Assembly: GCF_014837055.1 (NCBI RefSeq)
Contig: NZ_JACSPQ010000017.1
Coordinates: 124,001-188,000, forward strand
DNA from: Phocaeicola faecium
GTDB taxonomy: Bacteria; Bacteroidota; Bacteroidia; Bacteroidales; Bacteroidaceae
Reading direction: 5' to 3'
DNA: 64,000 bases
In this document: in pieces, positions 1 through 7,759 of the stretch
Numbering within the stretch: the stretch's first letter is position 1
Layout of the letters: the number at the start of each line of letters is the position of its first letter
Notes under the pieces: generated by a model
Databases searched by the model: none
What the model saw: only the letters and a program-made list of their open reading frames with translations
Told to the model about the DNA's origin: nothing
Translations under genes and position numbers: made by a program

Positions 1-24
1 TCCTGCGTCATAAAATGCAGGTTA

Positions 25-630
25 TCAGAGTATTCCGTTGATGCGTATTTTAGGTAAAATAAGTTTCAACAGTTCTGCTACGGATTCTTCAACCGACAGC
101 TTCGACGTGTCTATCGAAAGTGCCGGATGAACGGGAGCTTCAAACGGAGCCGAGATGCCGGTGAAGTTTTTTATTTCTCCCCGTCTCGCTTTGGCGTACA
201 GCCCTTTGACATCGCGCCGTTCACACTCTTCGAGCGGCGTGCTGACATAGATTTCCATAAAATCGTTCTTCCCGATGATGTTTGCCGCCATTTCGCGCAA
301 GGCATTGTTCGGGCTGATAAAAGCGGCGATGGTGATGATTCCTGTATCGACAAACAGTTTGCCTACTTCCGCAATGCGGCGTATGTTTTCGATTCGGTCT
401 TCTTCCGAGAATCCTAAATTATTGTTGATTCCGCTACGGATGTTGTCACCGTCGAGAATACGGCACAGCAACCCGCGTTTCTGGAGTTCGCGCTCCAAAG
501 CGATGGCAATCGTGCTTTTTCCCGAACCACTCAAGCCGGTAAACCAAACCATCAGTCCGCGCTGGCCCAACAAGTTTTCCTTGTCGGCTCGGGTAAGCAT
601 TTTATCAAATATCGGATAAATATGTTCCAT
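25..630 (-). CDS. cysC: Adenylyl-sulfate kinase (APS kinase)
   Basis: Phosphorylates adenosine 5'-phosphosulfate to PAPS in cytoplasmic sulfate activation. The 201-residue protein has the usual length of a stand-alone CysC. It shows the P-loop GLSGSGKST (residues 32-40), DGDNIR (60-65), the FISP motif whose serine (about 106) is the family's phosphorylated serine, and the KGLYAKAR and FTGISAPFEAP substrate-binding segments (142-165). It follows the SLC13 transporter by 4 bp on the same strand and cysQ lies just upstream, so the three look like one sulfur-assimilation operon. cysD and cysN often follow in Bacteroides, but the window ends before they could be seen. The family assignment is secure; the operon partners beyond the edge are inferred. 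Confidence 0.96.
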   Translation of the reverse strand: MEHIYPIFDKMLTRADKENLLGQRGLMVWFTGLSGSGKSTIAIALERELQKRGLLCRILDGDNIRSGINNNLGFSEEDRIENIRRIAEVGKLFVDTGIITIAAFISPNNALREMAANIIGKNDFMEIYVSTPLEECERRDVKGLYAKARRGEIKNFTGISAPFEAPVHPALSIDTSKLSVEESVAELLKLILPKIRINGIL

Positions 631-634
631 AAAT

Positions 635-2206
635 TTATACAGTTGGCGTGAAAGGCCAAATTAAAGGAATAAGTATAATAGACAATATCATAACAATCAA
701 GTCCATCGGGATACCTATTTTCATGAAGTCGGTAAACTTATAATTTCCGGCTCCCTGCACAATCAGGTTGGTCTGGTAACCGATGGGTGTGGCAAATCCT
801 GCCGAAGCCGCGATACAGATAGCAATGAAGAACGGCATCGGGTCTACTCCGAATTTGCTTGCCGTTTCTAACGCCAGCGGAAACGCCAGCGCCGCCGCCG
901 CGTTGTTTGTAATCAGCTCGGTGATGATAAGCGTAACGAAGTAGAGTAGGGCAAGCGCTCCCCATGCGCCCAAAGAGCCTGAAACGTTTTTAATAAACTC
1001 GGCAATCAGTGCAGCCAAGCCCGATTCTTCCATTGCCGAGCTGATGGCAAATGCACAGGCAATGGTTATCAGGATATCCCAACTGATGTATTTCGTATAT
1101 TTCTTGGGCGGAAATAATTTAAGCCATGCCATTACCACTGCCGTAACCGAGGCGAAAAAGAACATGTCTAACTTCACATTGGGGAAACGTTCTTGTGTGA
1201 AAGGCAATTCGCCGATGGTAGCTCCTATAATCATGATCAGGAGAAGCGCAAATGCCGTCCATTTTTTCCATGCAGGCACAAAGCGTGTAGGGATGTCTTT
1301 TCCGTTGGTTATCATCAAGAATACAGACGAATCTCCCCATGCCCGTGTAAAAGCGTCGTCGGCCAGCAATACCAGCGTGTCGCCTTCTTGCAGTCTTACT
1401 TCGCCGAGGTTTTCCGTGATAATCTGCCCTCCCTGACGTATCTCTTTGATTTCGGCGCCGTAGCGTCGCTTAAAGTCGAAGTTCTTCAGTTTGCGCTTTA
1501 GTCCCGGAAACCGTGAGGCAAGCACTACTTCTACAATGTGTTGTCCGCTTTCCATTGCTGCGTCTGCCTCTTCTTCTTCAAAGTTGTCCGGACGCTCCGC
1601 CGGCAACAGCTTTTTCGAAGTCAGTATAATGAAAAGGATTCCCACTATCGTGATAGGTATTCCGATATAGGCTAAATCAAACATCTTTAATCCTTCGAAG
1701 CCCCGGTCTATCATCATACCGTGAATCACCAAATTGGTCGATGTTCCGATAAGCGTACAAAGCCCTCCCAAAATAGTGGCATACGACAGCGGAATCAAGA
1801 ACTTGGTACACGAAAGTCCTACCTTTTTAGACCAATGCTTGATTATCGGTGCAAAGATAACCACCACGGGCGTATTGTTTAAGAATGCCGAAAACGCACT
1901 CACGATAGGCAGTACGCGCAGTTGGGCTTTGGTTACCGTCGTGGTTTTATCGGGAAACAATTTCTTTACGATGGTAGTCAGTGCGCCGCTTTGTCTTACT
2001 CCTTCGCTTACCAGAAACAGCAATGCCACTGTTATCATGCCCCGGTTACTGAATCCGGCAACCATTTGCTTCGGAGAAATAATGCCGGCTACCATAAAAA
2101 GCACAACCACAGATAGTAAGACAATGCCCGGACGCATCTTATCCATGATAAGCGCAGCCAACATTCCTGCCAGTCCAAGTAATACAAAAAGTATTTCAAA
2201 GTTCAT
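635..2206 (-). CDS. SLC13/DASS family anion permease with TrkA-C domain
   Basis: Predicted inner-membrane transporter of 523 residues with many hydrophobic segments. The N-terminal half contains a SLC13-type segment with SAFLNNTPVVVIF (about 105-118) and the C-terminal half repeats it with ITELITNNAAAAL, the inverted-repeat signature of DASS/ArsB-like carriers. Between the halves is a soluble stretch (about 220-300) resembling a single RCK/TrkA-C domain (EIKEIRQGGQII, GDTLVLLADD). Its place between cysQ and cysC makes sulfate the most likely substrate. This is inference from context, since the family also moves dicarboxylates. It starts 21 bp after the end of cysQ. Confidence 0.9.
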   Translation of the reverse strand: MNFEILFVLLGLAGMLAALIMDKMRPGIVLLSVVVLFMVAGIISPKQMVAGFSNRGMITVALLFLVSEGVRQSGALTTIVKKLFPDKTTTVTKAQLRVLPIVSAFSAFLNNTPVVVIFAPIIKHWSKKVGLSCTKFLIPLSYATILGGLCTLIGTSTNLVIHGMMIDRGFEGLKMFDLAYIGIPITIVGILFIILTSKKLLPAERPDNFEEEEADAAMESGQHIVEVVLASRFPGLKRKLKNFDFKRRYGAEIKEIRQGGQIITENLGEVRLQEGDTLVLLADDAFTRAWGDSSVFLMITNGKDIPTRFVPAWKKWTAFALLLIMIIGATIGELPFTQERFPNVKLDMFFFASVTAVVMAWLKLFPPKKYTKYISWDILITIACAFAISSAMEESGLAALIAEFIKNVSGSLGAWGALALLYFVTLIITELITNNAAAALAFPLALETASKFGVDPMPFFIAICIAASAGFATPIGYQTNLIVQGAGNYKFTDFMKIGIPMDLIVMILSIILIPLIWPFTPTV

Positions 2207-2227
2207 ATATCTTGATGTAATTTAGTC

Positions 2228-3055
2228 TTATTCACGTCCGCCCTCTTTAGGCAAGACAATGAACCACGGATTTAACAAATCTTCTTTATTGTAACGTAAA
2301 GGAGCCTTTTCTTCTGCTTGATAGACTTCTCCTCCTGTTGCGCGTACGATGGCGTGTCCTGCAGCCGTGTCCCATTCCATCGTAGGAGCAAAGCGAGGAT
2401 ATACATCGGCTTTCCCTTCTGCCACCAGACAAAGTTTCAGCGAACTGCCGCTCGATACGGTAGTTACCTGTGCATGTTGCTGCTTCATCTGTTCGATGTA
2501 TGCTTCCGTTTCCGGAGTAAGATGAGAGCGCGATGCCACCACCACGAATCCCTCATGCTTATCTTCATAAGGCAGTCGGCAACCTTTTTCCATGAGTGCT
2601 TCCACTGTTCCGTCAGGGGCTGCTTGCGCAATTCCGTTTACTTTATAAGCACCTGTATCGCAGTCGCCGAAGTAAAGCTCTTGTTTTACCGGAATGTAAA
2701 TCACGCCCGCTTCCGGATATCCGTTCCGTACGTATGCAATGTTTACGGTAAACTCTCCGTTACGTTTTATAAATTCTTTGGTTCCATCCAGCGGGTCTAC
2801 CACCCACAGTTCGTTCCAGCTTCTCCGTTCCTCGGTTGCTATTTTCCTTCCCTCCTCGCTCAGTATCGGGTAGGGTGTTTCTTTTAGGAAGGATGATATG
2901 ACCTCGTGCGATTTACGGTCGGCAATCGTTAGCGGTGAATTGTCGGCCTTTTTCTCTATTTCAAAATCCGCGTCAGGATCGGTATACACTTCCATGATTT
3001 TCGCTCCGGCTTCAATGGCTGCACGGATGGCGACATATAATATCTTCTTATCCAT
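2228..3055 (-). CDS. cysQ: 3'(2'),5'-bisphosphate nucleotidase
   Basis: Hydrolyses 3'-phosphoadenosine 5'-phosphate, the by-product of PAPS use, to AMP. The 275-residue protein is a member of the inositol monophosphatase superfamily. Metal-binding motifs are visible: SEEG (66-69), DPLDGTKEF (87-95) and WDTAAGHAI (228-236). It is the first gene of the cysQ-SLC13-cysC run, which fits recycling of PAP produced downstream of the kinase. The 100 bp upstream hold a 16-bp palindrome (3069-3084) but no good -7 box. The start at 3055 gives the expected N-terminus of the family. Confidence 0.95.
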   Translation of the reverse strand: MDKKILYVAIRAAIEAGAKIMEVYTDPDADFEIEKKADNSPLTIADRKSHEVISSFLKETPYPILSEEGRKIATEERRSWNELWVVDPLDGTKEFIKRNGEFTVNIAYVRNGYPEAGVIYIPVKQELYFGDCDTGAYKVNGIAQAAPDGTVEALMEKGCRLPYEDKHEGFVVVASRSHLTPETEAYIEQMKQQHAQVTTVSSGSSLKLCLVAEGKADVYPRFAPTMEWDTAAGHAIVRATGGEVYQAEEKAPLRYNKEDLLNPWFIVLPKEGGRE

Positions 3056-3158
3056 AAAAACATAAATTGCTGTAAAATAACAGCTTTTTCAAGACTTATC
3101 GGTAGTTGAATTTTCGTTTTTTGTTGCTAATTTTATTTTATAACTTCTTTTAAGAAAA

Positions 3159-4814
3159 TCAGGTATGTGCCTGAGTGTGTTTCCAGATTCGCCACATATA
3201 GTATGCACAGTGGGTAAAGGCAAACACAAACGAGATGGTAAGCAGGGTCTTGTCTTCTTCCCACCCTACGGTTTGCTGATGCCATAATCCGGTGATAATA
3301 CTTAATACGGCAAGTACCAGCCCTAATATATTTAATACCATGTCTCCTTTCCGGTGCGCCTGATGCGGTTCAAGTTTACTGTGCTTGATGCCGTAGCCGG
3401 CGTATATATCCAGTCCGATGAGCATCCATAACACGAGGCGTATCCATGTATCGGCAGGAAGGAAACACATCATACATAAGCAGGTCAGGATTCCCAAAAT
3501 GGGGATTAACGGAACGAACGGAGTCTTGAAAGCCCGATGTACGTTGGGCATCGTTTTGCGTACCACCAATACTGCGGCACAAACCAGCGTAAAGGCGAGC
3601 AGCGTACCGATACTGGTCATTTCGCCTGCCACTTGAGCGGGGACGAATCCGGCAAGCAGACTGACTACCACCATGAAGAGGCAGTTGCTGTGTAGCGGTG
3701 TGCGGAAGCGTTCGTTGATTCGTGAGAAGAATGGGGGAAGCAGTCCGTCGCGACTCATGCTGAGGAAAACGCGGCTCTGTCCTAAAAGCGTTACGATGAT
3801 AACCGAGCAGTAGCCGAAAAGAATAGCCAAGATGATTGCCTTGTTCAGCCACGGATAAGCCGGCTGGATGATGCCCGAAGCATCCGGAGTACCCATCTTT
3901 TCGATGGCTACCGCTACGGGGGCGATACCCACCTGCCCGGAGAAATCCGTATAATGAGCCACTCCGGTCATTACATGGGCAAACAATATGTATAACACCG
4001 TACATACCAAGAGCGAAACCAAGATGCCGATGGGCATATCCCGTTTGGGATTCTTGGTTTCTTGTGCCGCCGTACTTACGGCGTCGAAGCCTAAGAATGC
4101 AAAGAATACGATTGCCGCACCGCGCAGGATACCCGAAAAGCCAAATTCCCCCAAGTGTCCGGTGTTTTGCGGAATGTAAGGCACGTAGTTCTCGGCTTGG
4201 ATGAATTTCCATCCCAAAATCACAAAGATAAGGATTACAGATACCTTTAAGAAAACAATCAGCCCGTTGAAGAACGAGCTCCCTGCCGTTCCGCGCATCA
4301 GGATGAGGCTCATCAGCACCACGATTACCATTGCCGGAATGTTGATGATGCCGCCGTCCCACGGACATGCCGTCAGTGCGTGAGGCAGTTCGATGCCCAC
4401 TCCCTGTAAGAATACCACCAAGTAACGGCTCCAACTGATGCTTACGGTAGTGGCGGCAACGGTGTATTCCAATACCAAGTCCCACCCGATAATCCAAGCT
4501 ATCAGTTCGCCCATCGTGGCGTATGAGTAGGTGTATGCACTTCCTGCCACCGGAATCATCGATGCAAATTCGGCGTAACACAGTCCGGCAAAGCAACAAC
4601 CGATGGCTGCAATGATGAACGACAGTGTAATGGCAGGTCCGGTATAAGCGGCCGCCACGGTTCCGGTGATGGAAAACAATCCCGCTCCGATGATTACGCC
4701 TACTCCTAAAGCCACCAGACTAACCGGCCCCAACACACGTTTCAGCGTTTTGTTTCCTGTTTCTCCCGCCTCTATCTGAAGCGCCTCAATGCTTTTTCGT
4801 ATAAATAGTCCCAT
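3159..4814 (-). CDS. APC-superfamily amino-acid permease
   Basis: Inner-membrane permease of 551 residues, long enough for 12-14 transmembrane helices. The first helix carries GVGVIIGAGLFSITG (37-51), the broken-helix substrate motif of the APC superfamily. The length and the extended C-terminal region (about 430-545) resemble the cationic amino-acid transporter (CAT) branch rather than the shorter exchangers. The substrate cannot be read from the sequence. It is monocistronic on this evidence, with a good -7 promoter box 35 bp upstream and the cysQ gene 104 bp downstream on the same strand. Confidence 0.92.
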   Translation of the reverse strand: MGLFIRKSIEALQIEAGETGNKTLKRVLGPVSLVALGVGVIIGAGLFSITGTVAAAYTGPAITLSFIIAAIGCCFAGLCYAEFASMIPVAGSAYTYSYATMGELIAWIIGWDLVLEYTVAATTVSISWSRYLVVFLQGVGIELPHALTACPWDGGIINIPAMVIVVLMSLILMRGTAGSSFFNGLIVFLKVSVILIFVILGWKFIQAENYVPYIPQNTGHLGEFGFSGILRGAAIVFFAFLGFDAVSTAAQETKNPKRDMPIGILVSLLVCTVLYILFAHVMTGVAHYTDFSGQVGIAPVAVAIEKMGTPDASGIIQPAYPWLNKAIILAILFGYCSVIIVTLLGQSRVFLSMSRDGLLPPFFSRINERFRTPLHSNCLFMVVVSLLAGFVPAQVAGEMTSIGTLLAFTLVCAAVLVVRKTMPNVHRAFKTPFVPLIPILGILTCLCMMCFLPADTWIRLVLWMLIGLDIYAGYGIKHSKLEPHQAHRKGDMVLNILGLVLAVLSIITGLWHQQTVGWEEDKTLLTISFVFAFTHCAYYMWRIWKHTQAHT

Positions 4815-4848
4815 TCTGTTTTGTAGTTGTACAACGAAAAATGAGTTG

Positions 4849-4856
4849 CAAAGTTA
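4849..4856 (-). promoter_or_regulatory. Promoter -7 box for the amino-acid permease
   Basis: On the minus strand the sequence is TAACTTTG, a match to the Bacteroidetes primary-sigma -7 consensus TAnnTTTG. It lies 35 bp before the permease ATG, giving a leader of roughly 28 nt. Confidence 0.7.
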
Positions 4857-5124
4857 CAGAGAAATCTGATAATATTGAATTTATGAGTTTAAAAACTCAA
4901 GAATTCGGTCATTAGTCATCTTTATTGAGAGAAAATGTTCTTAGGTGTAGCTTAGAACCTATTTAAATCTTAGTATGATTTTGTTAGGAGAAATGAGGTG
5001 CTTCCAACTTATGGATGAATAAATATTAAAAGATATAGTTTGTTTTATTTTATAGATTAATTTGATATGAGTGGCGTAGCCTTTATATGTAAATATGAGA
5101 AAGTTAGTTTGGTATAACTATATT
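4857..5124. other. AT-rich gap without a recognisable gene
   Basis: No open frame worth calling. The stretch marks the start of the low-GC patch. At 4952-4967 there is AGAACCTATTTAAATC, which resembles the terminal repeat of the MITE at 11357-11529 (AGAGCCTGTTTAAATT), but no partner end is visible nearby, so it is at most a degraded end. Confidence 0.4.
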
Positions 5125-5643
5125 TTATTTGTTTTTTGAGAAATTCCCAAGCATAAGACTTGTAAATAATGAATCAATCTTTAAGTTGTCATTCGGGTTT
5201 CCTATAGATAAAATAGTATTAGTTGAGTCTAATAGAAATACAACATCCTTGCCTAATATAGGATTTAGCTTATAGGTATCATAAAAATTTATTGAAGAGT
5301 CTACTACCGCCATGTCGTCAAATCCGTAGATTTCAAAAAGGAATCTAGCATCTTTTATATTTTTTGTCTCACACAGAAAGAATAAGTTTACTTTGTCTCC
5401 GAATTTTTTCTTTAATTTTTTATGATAGATTTTCCATTCTCCTAATTTTAGCTGGCATGAGGTACATGAAGGATTATCAATATAGCGAAGTATAGTGAAT
5501 TGTGTTGAATGACATTTATGTATATTCATTTCTATTTTTCGTCCTATAGTATCATATATCACATTATTGTTTCTTTTCTTTTTACATCCTGTAAACGTTA
5601 ATATGAAAGCCGCGAAAATTAAAATAGATATAACTTTGTTCAT
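5125..5643 (-). CDS. Thioredoxin-like lipoprotein with CxxC motif
   Basis: A 172-residue envelope protein of unknown exact role. The first 20 residues form a lipoprotein signal ending FTGC (Cys20). The body looks like a divergent thioredoxin fold, with a CTSC pair at 60-63 followed by an alternating strand/helix pattern and a late strand reading DVVFLLDSTNTIL. It is the last of three co-directional genes (NVEALA peptide, beta-propeller lipoprotein, this gene) with 6 bp separating it from the propeller gene. That context suggests a role in handling thiols of the cysteine-rich NVEALA peptide, which is inference only. Base composition is very AT-rich compared with flanking housekeeping genes. 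Confidence 0.75.
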   Translation of the reverse strand: MNKVISILIFAAFILTFTGCKKKRNNNVIYDTIGRKIEMNIHKCHSTQFTILRYIDNPSCTSCQLKLGEWKIYHKKLKKKFGDKVNLFFLCETKNIKDARFLFEIYGFDDMAVVDSSINFYDTYKLNPILGKDVVFLLDSTNTILSIGNPNDNLKIDSLFTSLMLGNFSKNK

Positions 5644-5649
5644 ATTGAT

Positions 5650-6801
5650 TTAATGAATGTTGTGTATAACCAATAATCTGTTTCCTTCGTTTAATGCTTT
5701 GATTAAGCTATCCGGCATCATGTCGAAATTATAGCATTTGTCAGCTATTATTCGGTCTAAATAACTTATAATCTGATTACCGCTTGATACACAAGGAACT
5801 ATCACGTCGTATATAGACATCTTATCTGCAAATTTTTTCGCACTATGTGTACCATTGGCAGGGTTTAACATTATTACATACGTTCCTTTATTCGTATAAT
5901 CGGTAACTTCCATGAAACACGTTCCATTTGACAGTTCTACCGGATTATTCAATAGATGCATTCCACTTGTAAGTTTTCCTTGTTGTTCTGCATCGATGAA
6001 ATTTATTTTAGCGGATGTATGAATTGTCCCATTTTTAAAATTTAGCAAACGTTTGCCTATTAGGTTGCCATCGTAGTCTAAACGATATATAGTGTCTGCA
6101 GGAGAACAATAATAAGATATCCCTTTATCGTTTTTTTGAAAAACAGCGTCAGTTACCCATCCGCCAATATAGCCATCGGGATAATGTAACATATAACTCA
6201 ATGGATTCAATGCTGAGTCTGTCACACAGAGTTGGTAATTCATTTCTTTCGAGGGTTCGAGTTTAAATAATATCTTATTGTTCTTTAAGAGAGCAAATCC
6301 TTTACTGTCAAATGGAACATTTTGACTGTCAATATAATCTCCTTTGTGGTTGTATCTAAGTAATTTTCGTTGGGATATATCTAAAATATATACGTATTGG
6401 GCGTTTACGTCCACATCCCATGGGTAAATATATTCTCCGGGCCCATTCCCATGTTTCCCGTAAGATGCAAATGGATGTCCACTATGATCAAACGAAACGA
6501 CTCTACGACTTCCGTATGAATCAACAATAAAATATTTATCAAATGCATCTATTATTTGATTGATGTCTGCAAACATCGTATTGTCATCTTCTTTTAATAT
6601 GATGAAATCAGTTGTAGATGCATCATAATCCATTAATTCAGAATTTCCACTTTCGCTTGAAATCAAGAGAGTATCAATAATAGGTATCCCAGAAGTACAA
6701 ATATAATTTTGAGATACCTGTTTCTTATTAATGCATGAGGTTGCCAAGATTAGAATGGCAATTAAAAATGCGTGTATTGTATTTCTGCTTGAAAAGAGCA
6801 T
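5650..6801 (-). CDS. 6-bladed beta-propeller lipoprotein
   Basis: A 383-residue protein of the Bacteroidetes 6-bladed beta-propeller (NHL/TolB-like) family usually found beside NVEALA genes. A lipoprotein signal ends ATSC (Cys23). Blade signatures include the GKHGNGPGEY turn (115-124) and VYILDISQRKLLRYNHKGDY further on. No catalytic residues are apparent, and the family function is unknown. It lies 12 bp after the NVEALA gene and 6 bp before the thioredoxin-like gene, so the three are probably one transcript from the promoter at 7086-7093. AT-rich, like its neighbours. Confidence 0.85.
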   Translation of the reverse strand: MLFSSRNTIHAFLIAILILATSCINKKQVSQNYICTSGIPIIDTLLISSESGNSELMDYDASTTDFIILKEDDNTMFADINQIIDAFDKYFIVDSYGSRRVVSFDHSGHPFASYGKHGNGPGEYIYPWDVDVNAQYVYILDISQRKLLRYNHKGDYIDSQNVPFDSKGFALLKNNKILFKLEPSKEMNYQLCVTDSALNPLSYMLHYPDGYIGGWVTDAVFQKNDKGISYYCSPADTIYRLDYDGNLIGKRLLNFKNGTIHTSAKINFIDAEQQGKLTSGMHLLNNPVELSNGTCFMEVTDYTNKGTYVIMLNPANGTHSAKKFADKMSIYDVIVPCVSSGNQIISYLDRIIADKCYNFDMMPDSLIKALNEGNRLLVIHNIH

Positions 6802-6813
6802 TCGAGTAAAAAA

Positions 6814-7062
6814 TTAATAGCAATCGGTTTCTGTACATTCTGGATATCCGGGCTTGCACAAACAAATTTTTTTATGCTGTCCACCAGCGCATCTTACTTC
6901 ATCGGCAGGACCATAGTTTTTTCCAGACTCATAACCAGCCAATGCTTCTATATTGGCTAATACTAAATCTGATTTTTCTACTTTCTGTTGGGTAATATAA
7001 ACATTATAAATAGCAACAACCACGAGGGCGATAGTTAACATTATTTTAAATATGTTTTTCAT
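6814..7062 (-). CDS. NVEALA domain-containing peptide
   Basis: An 82-residue exported peptide. The N-terminus is a hydrophobic signal/anchor (residues 1-23), followed by a short charged linker and the family motif, here LANIEALA (35-42). The mature tail of about 40 residues holds five cysteines (58, 67, 69, 76, 81), so disulfide bonding or thiol chemistry is plausible. NVEALA proteins are known as a Bacteroidetes family of unknown function encoded next to 6-bladed beta-propeller genes, which is the case here. It is the first gene of a three-gene operon. A paralogous, frameshifted copy lies divergently at 7274. Confidence 0.88.
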   Translation of the reverse strand: MKNIFKIMLTIALVVVAIYNVYITQQKVEKSDLVLANIEALAGYESGKNYGPADEVRCAGGQHKKICLCKPGYPECTETDCY

Positions 7063-7085
7063 GATGGTTTATTTTTTATTTCACG

Positions 7086-7093
7086 CAAATATA
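7086..7093 (-). promoter_or_regulatory. Promoter -7 box for the NVEALA operon
   Basis: TATATTTG on the minus strand, 24 bp upstream of the NVEALA start, matches TAnnTTTG. It is divergent from the box at 7244-7251. Confidence 0.65.
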
Positions 7094-7243
7094 TAAAATG
7101 TCAGACTTCTTGCTGTTGTAATTTGTTTTTTTGCATTTTTTATAATTTGACCAAAATTTGTATTGCTTTGGAATATAAGAGTATTAAATAAAGTTTATAT
7201 TAGCAACGTTTCTAAAGCAGTTTTTTGTATATATAAAATATTG

Positions 7244-7251
7244 TACATTTG
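7244..7251 (+). promoter_or_regulatory. Promoter -7 box for the second NVEALA set
   Basis: TACATTTG matches TAnnTTTG, with an upstream TTTG at 7224-7227. It precedes the frameshifted NVEALA gene by 22 bp. Confidence 0.6.
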
Positions 7252-7273
7252 TTTTTATAACTAAAAATATTTT

Positions 7274-7541
7274 ATGATCATGAAACCGTTAAAGATTATT
7301 TTTATTTCTTTTGTTGTTGTGGCAATAGGGTATAGTCTGATTAAGACTAAGGTTAATTCACATGAAGGTATGTCAGATCTTATGTTAGCCAATTATAGAA
7401 GCATTGGCTCGTAATGAAGGTTCTGATTGTGACTATAAAAATGGCTATACTGCATTTACAAACAAATCGGGGGGAGCCTATGATTGTTGTCAAGTATGGG
7501 TGTCAAAAGCCCCTAATACAAGTGAAGGGCATTGTCGGTAG
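7274..7541 (+). pseudogene. Frameshifted NVEALA peptide gene
   Basis: Reading from ATG 7274 gives a signal/anchor like that of the intact gene at 6814 and then reaches MLAN, but it continues as YRSIGS and stops at 7412. Skipping one T in AATTATAGAA (7391-7400) restores LANIEALA and an open tail of about 43 residues with four cysteines (SDC, DCC, GHC), ending at TAG 7539-7541. The defect is therefore a single-base insertion exactly inside the family motif. It could be a real inactivating mutation, a sequencing error in an AT-rich run, or less likely a recoding site. The gene is divergent from the intact NVEALA operon and precedes its own beta-propeller gene. Confidence 0.75.
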
Positions 7542-7559
7542 TGATTAATGAAAGATTAG

Positions 7560-7739
7560 AAAAGAAAGGTTACAAACAAGTGACAGGGCAACCGCATCAA
7601 AATGTCAATATGCTGATAATCAACGTTTGTCTTTAGTGTATCTTGTCAAATATTATAAAATATAATATTGGGTTATCAGCAAGTTAGGCTGCTAATAAAA
7701 TTTTGATGCGGTTGCCCTGAAACAAGTGACCTTTCTTTT
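7560..7739 (+). terminator. Terminator-like hairpin split by a MITE
   Basis: The arms AAAAGAAAGGT (7560-7570) and ACCTTTCTTTT (7729-7739) are perfect 11-bp complements. They are now separated by the 136-bp palindromic element plus its target duplication. Removing the element and one copy of the duplication leaves a 12-nt loop (TACAAACAAGTG). It lies 18 bp after the frameshifted NVEALA gene, so it would have acted as that gene's 3' hairpin. Confidence 0.6.
7584..7719. mobile_element. MITE with 20-bp terminal inverted repeats and 10-bp target duplication
   Basis: A 136-bp non-coding element. Its ends, 7584-7603 (CAGGGCAACCGCATCAAAAT) and 7700-7719, are perfect 20-bp inverted repeats, and a sub-terminal TGCTGATAA is also repeated in inverted orientation. 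It is flanked by the direct repeat AAACAAGTGA at 7574-7583 and 7720-7729, a classic target-site duplication. The 10-bp duplication length is typical of IS4-like families, but no transposase is present in the window, so the mobilising parent is not known. Confidence 0.88.
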
Positions 7740-7759
7740 GGAAATTAAATAATTAATTT

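Noticed and set aside
3069-3084. Palindrome GCTGTAAAATAACAGC upstream of cysQ as operator or terminator
   Set aside because: Only a 5-bp stem; the T-run is on the strand opposite to the genes on both sides, and no second copy was seen.
4952-4967. Remnant of a MITE like that at 11357
   Set aside because: The end-like sequence differs at several positions and no opposite end or duplication is visible, so I do not call an element.
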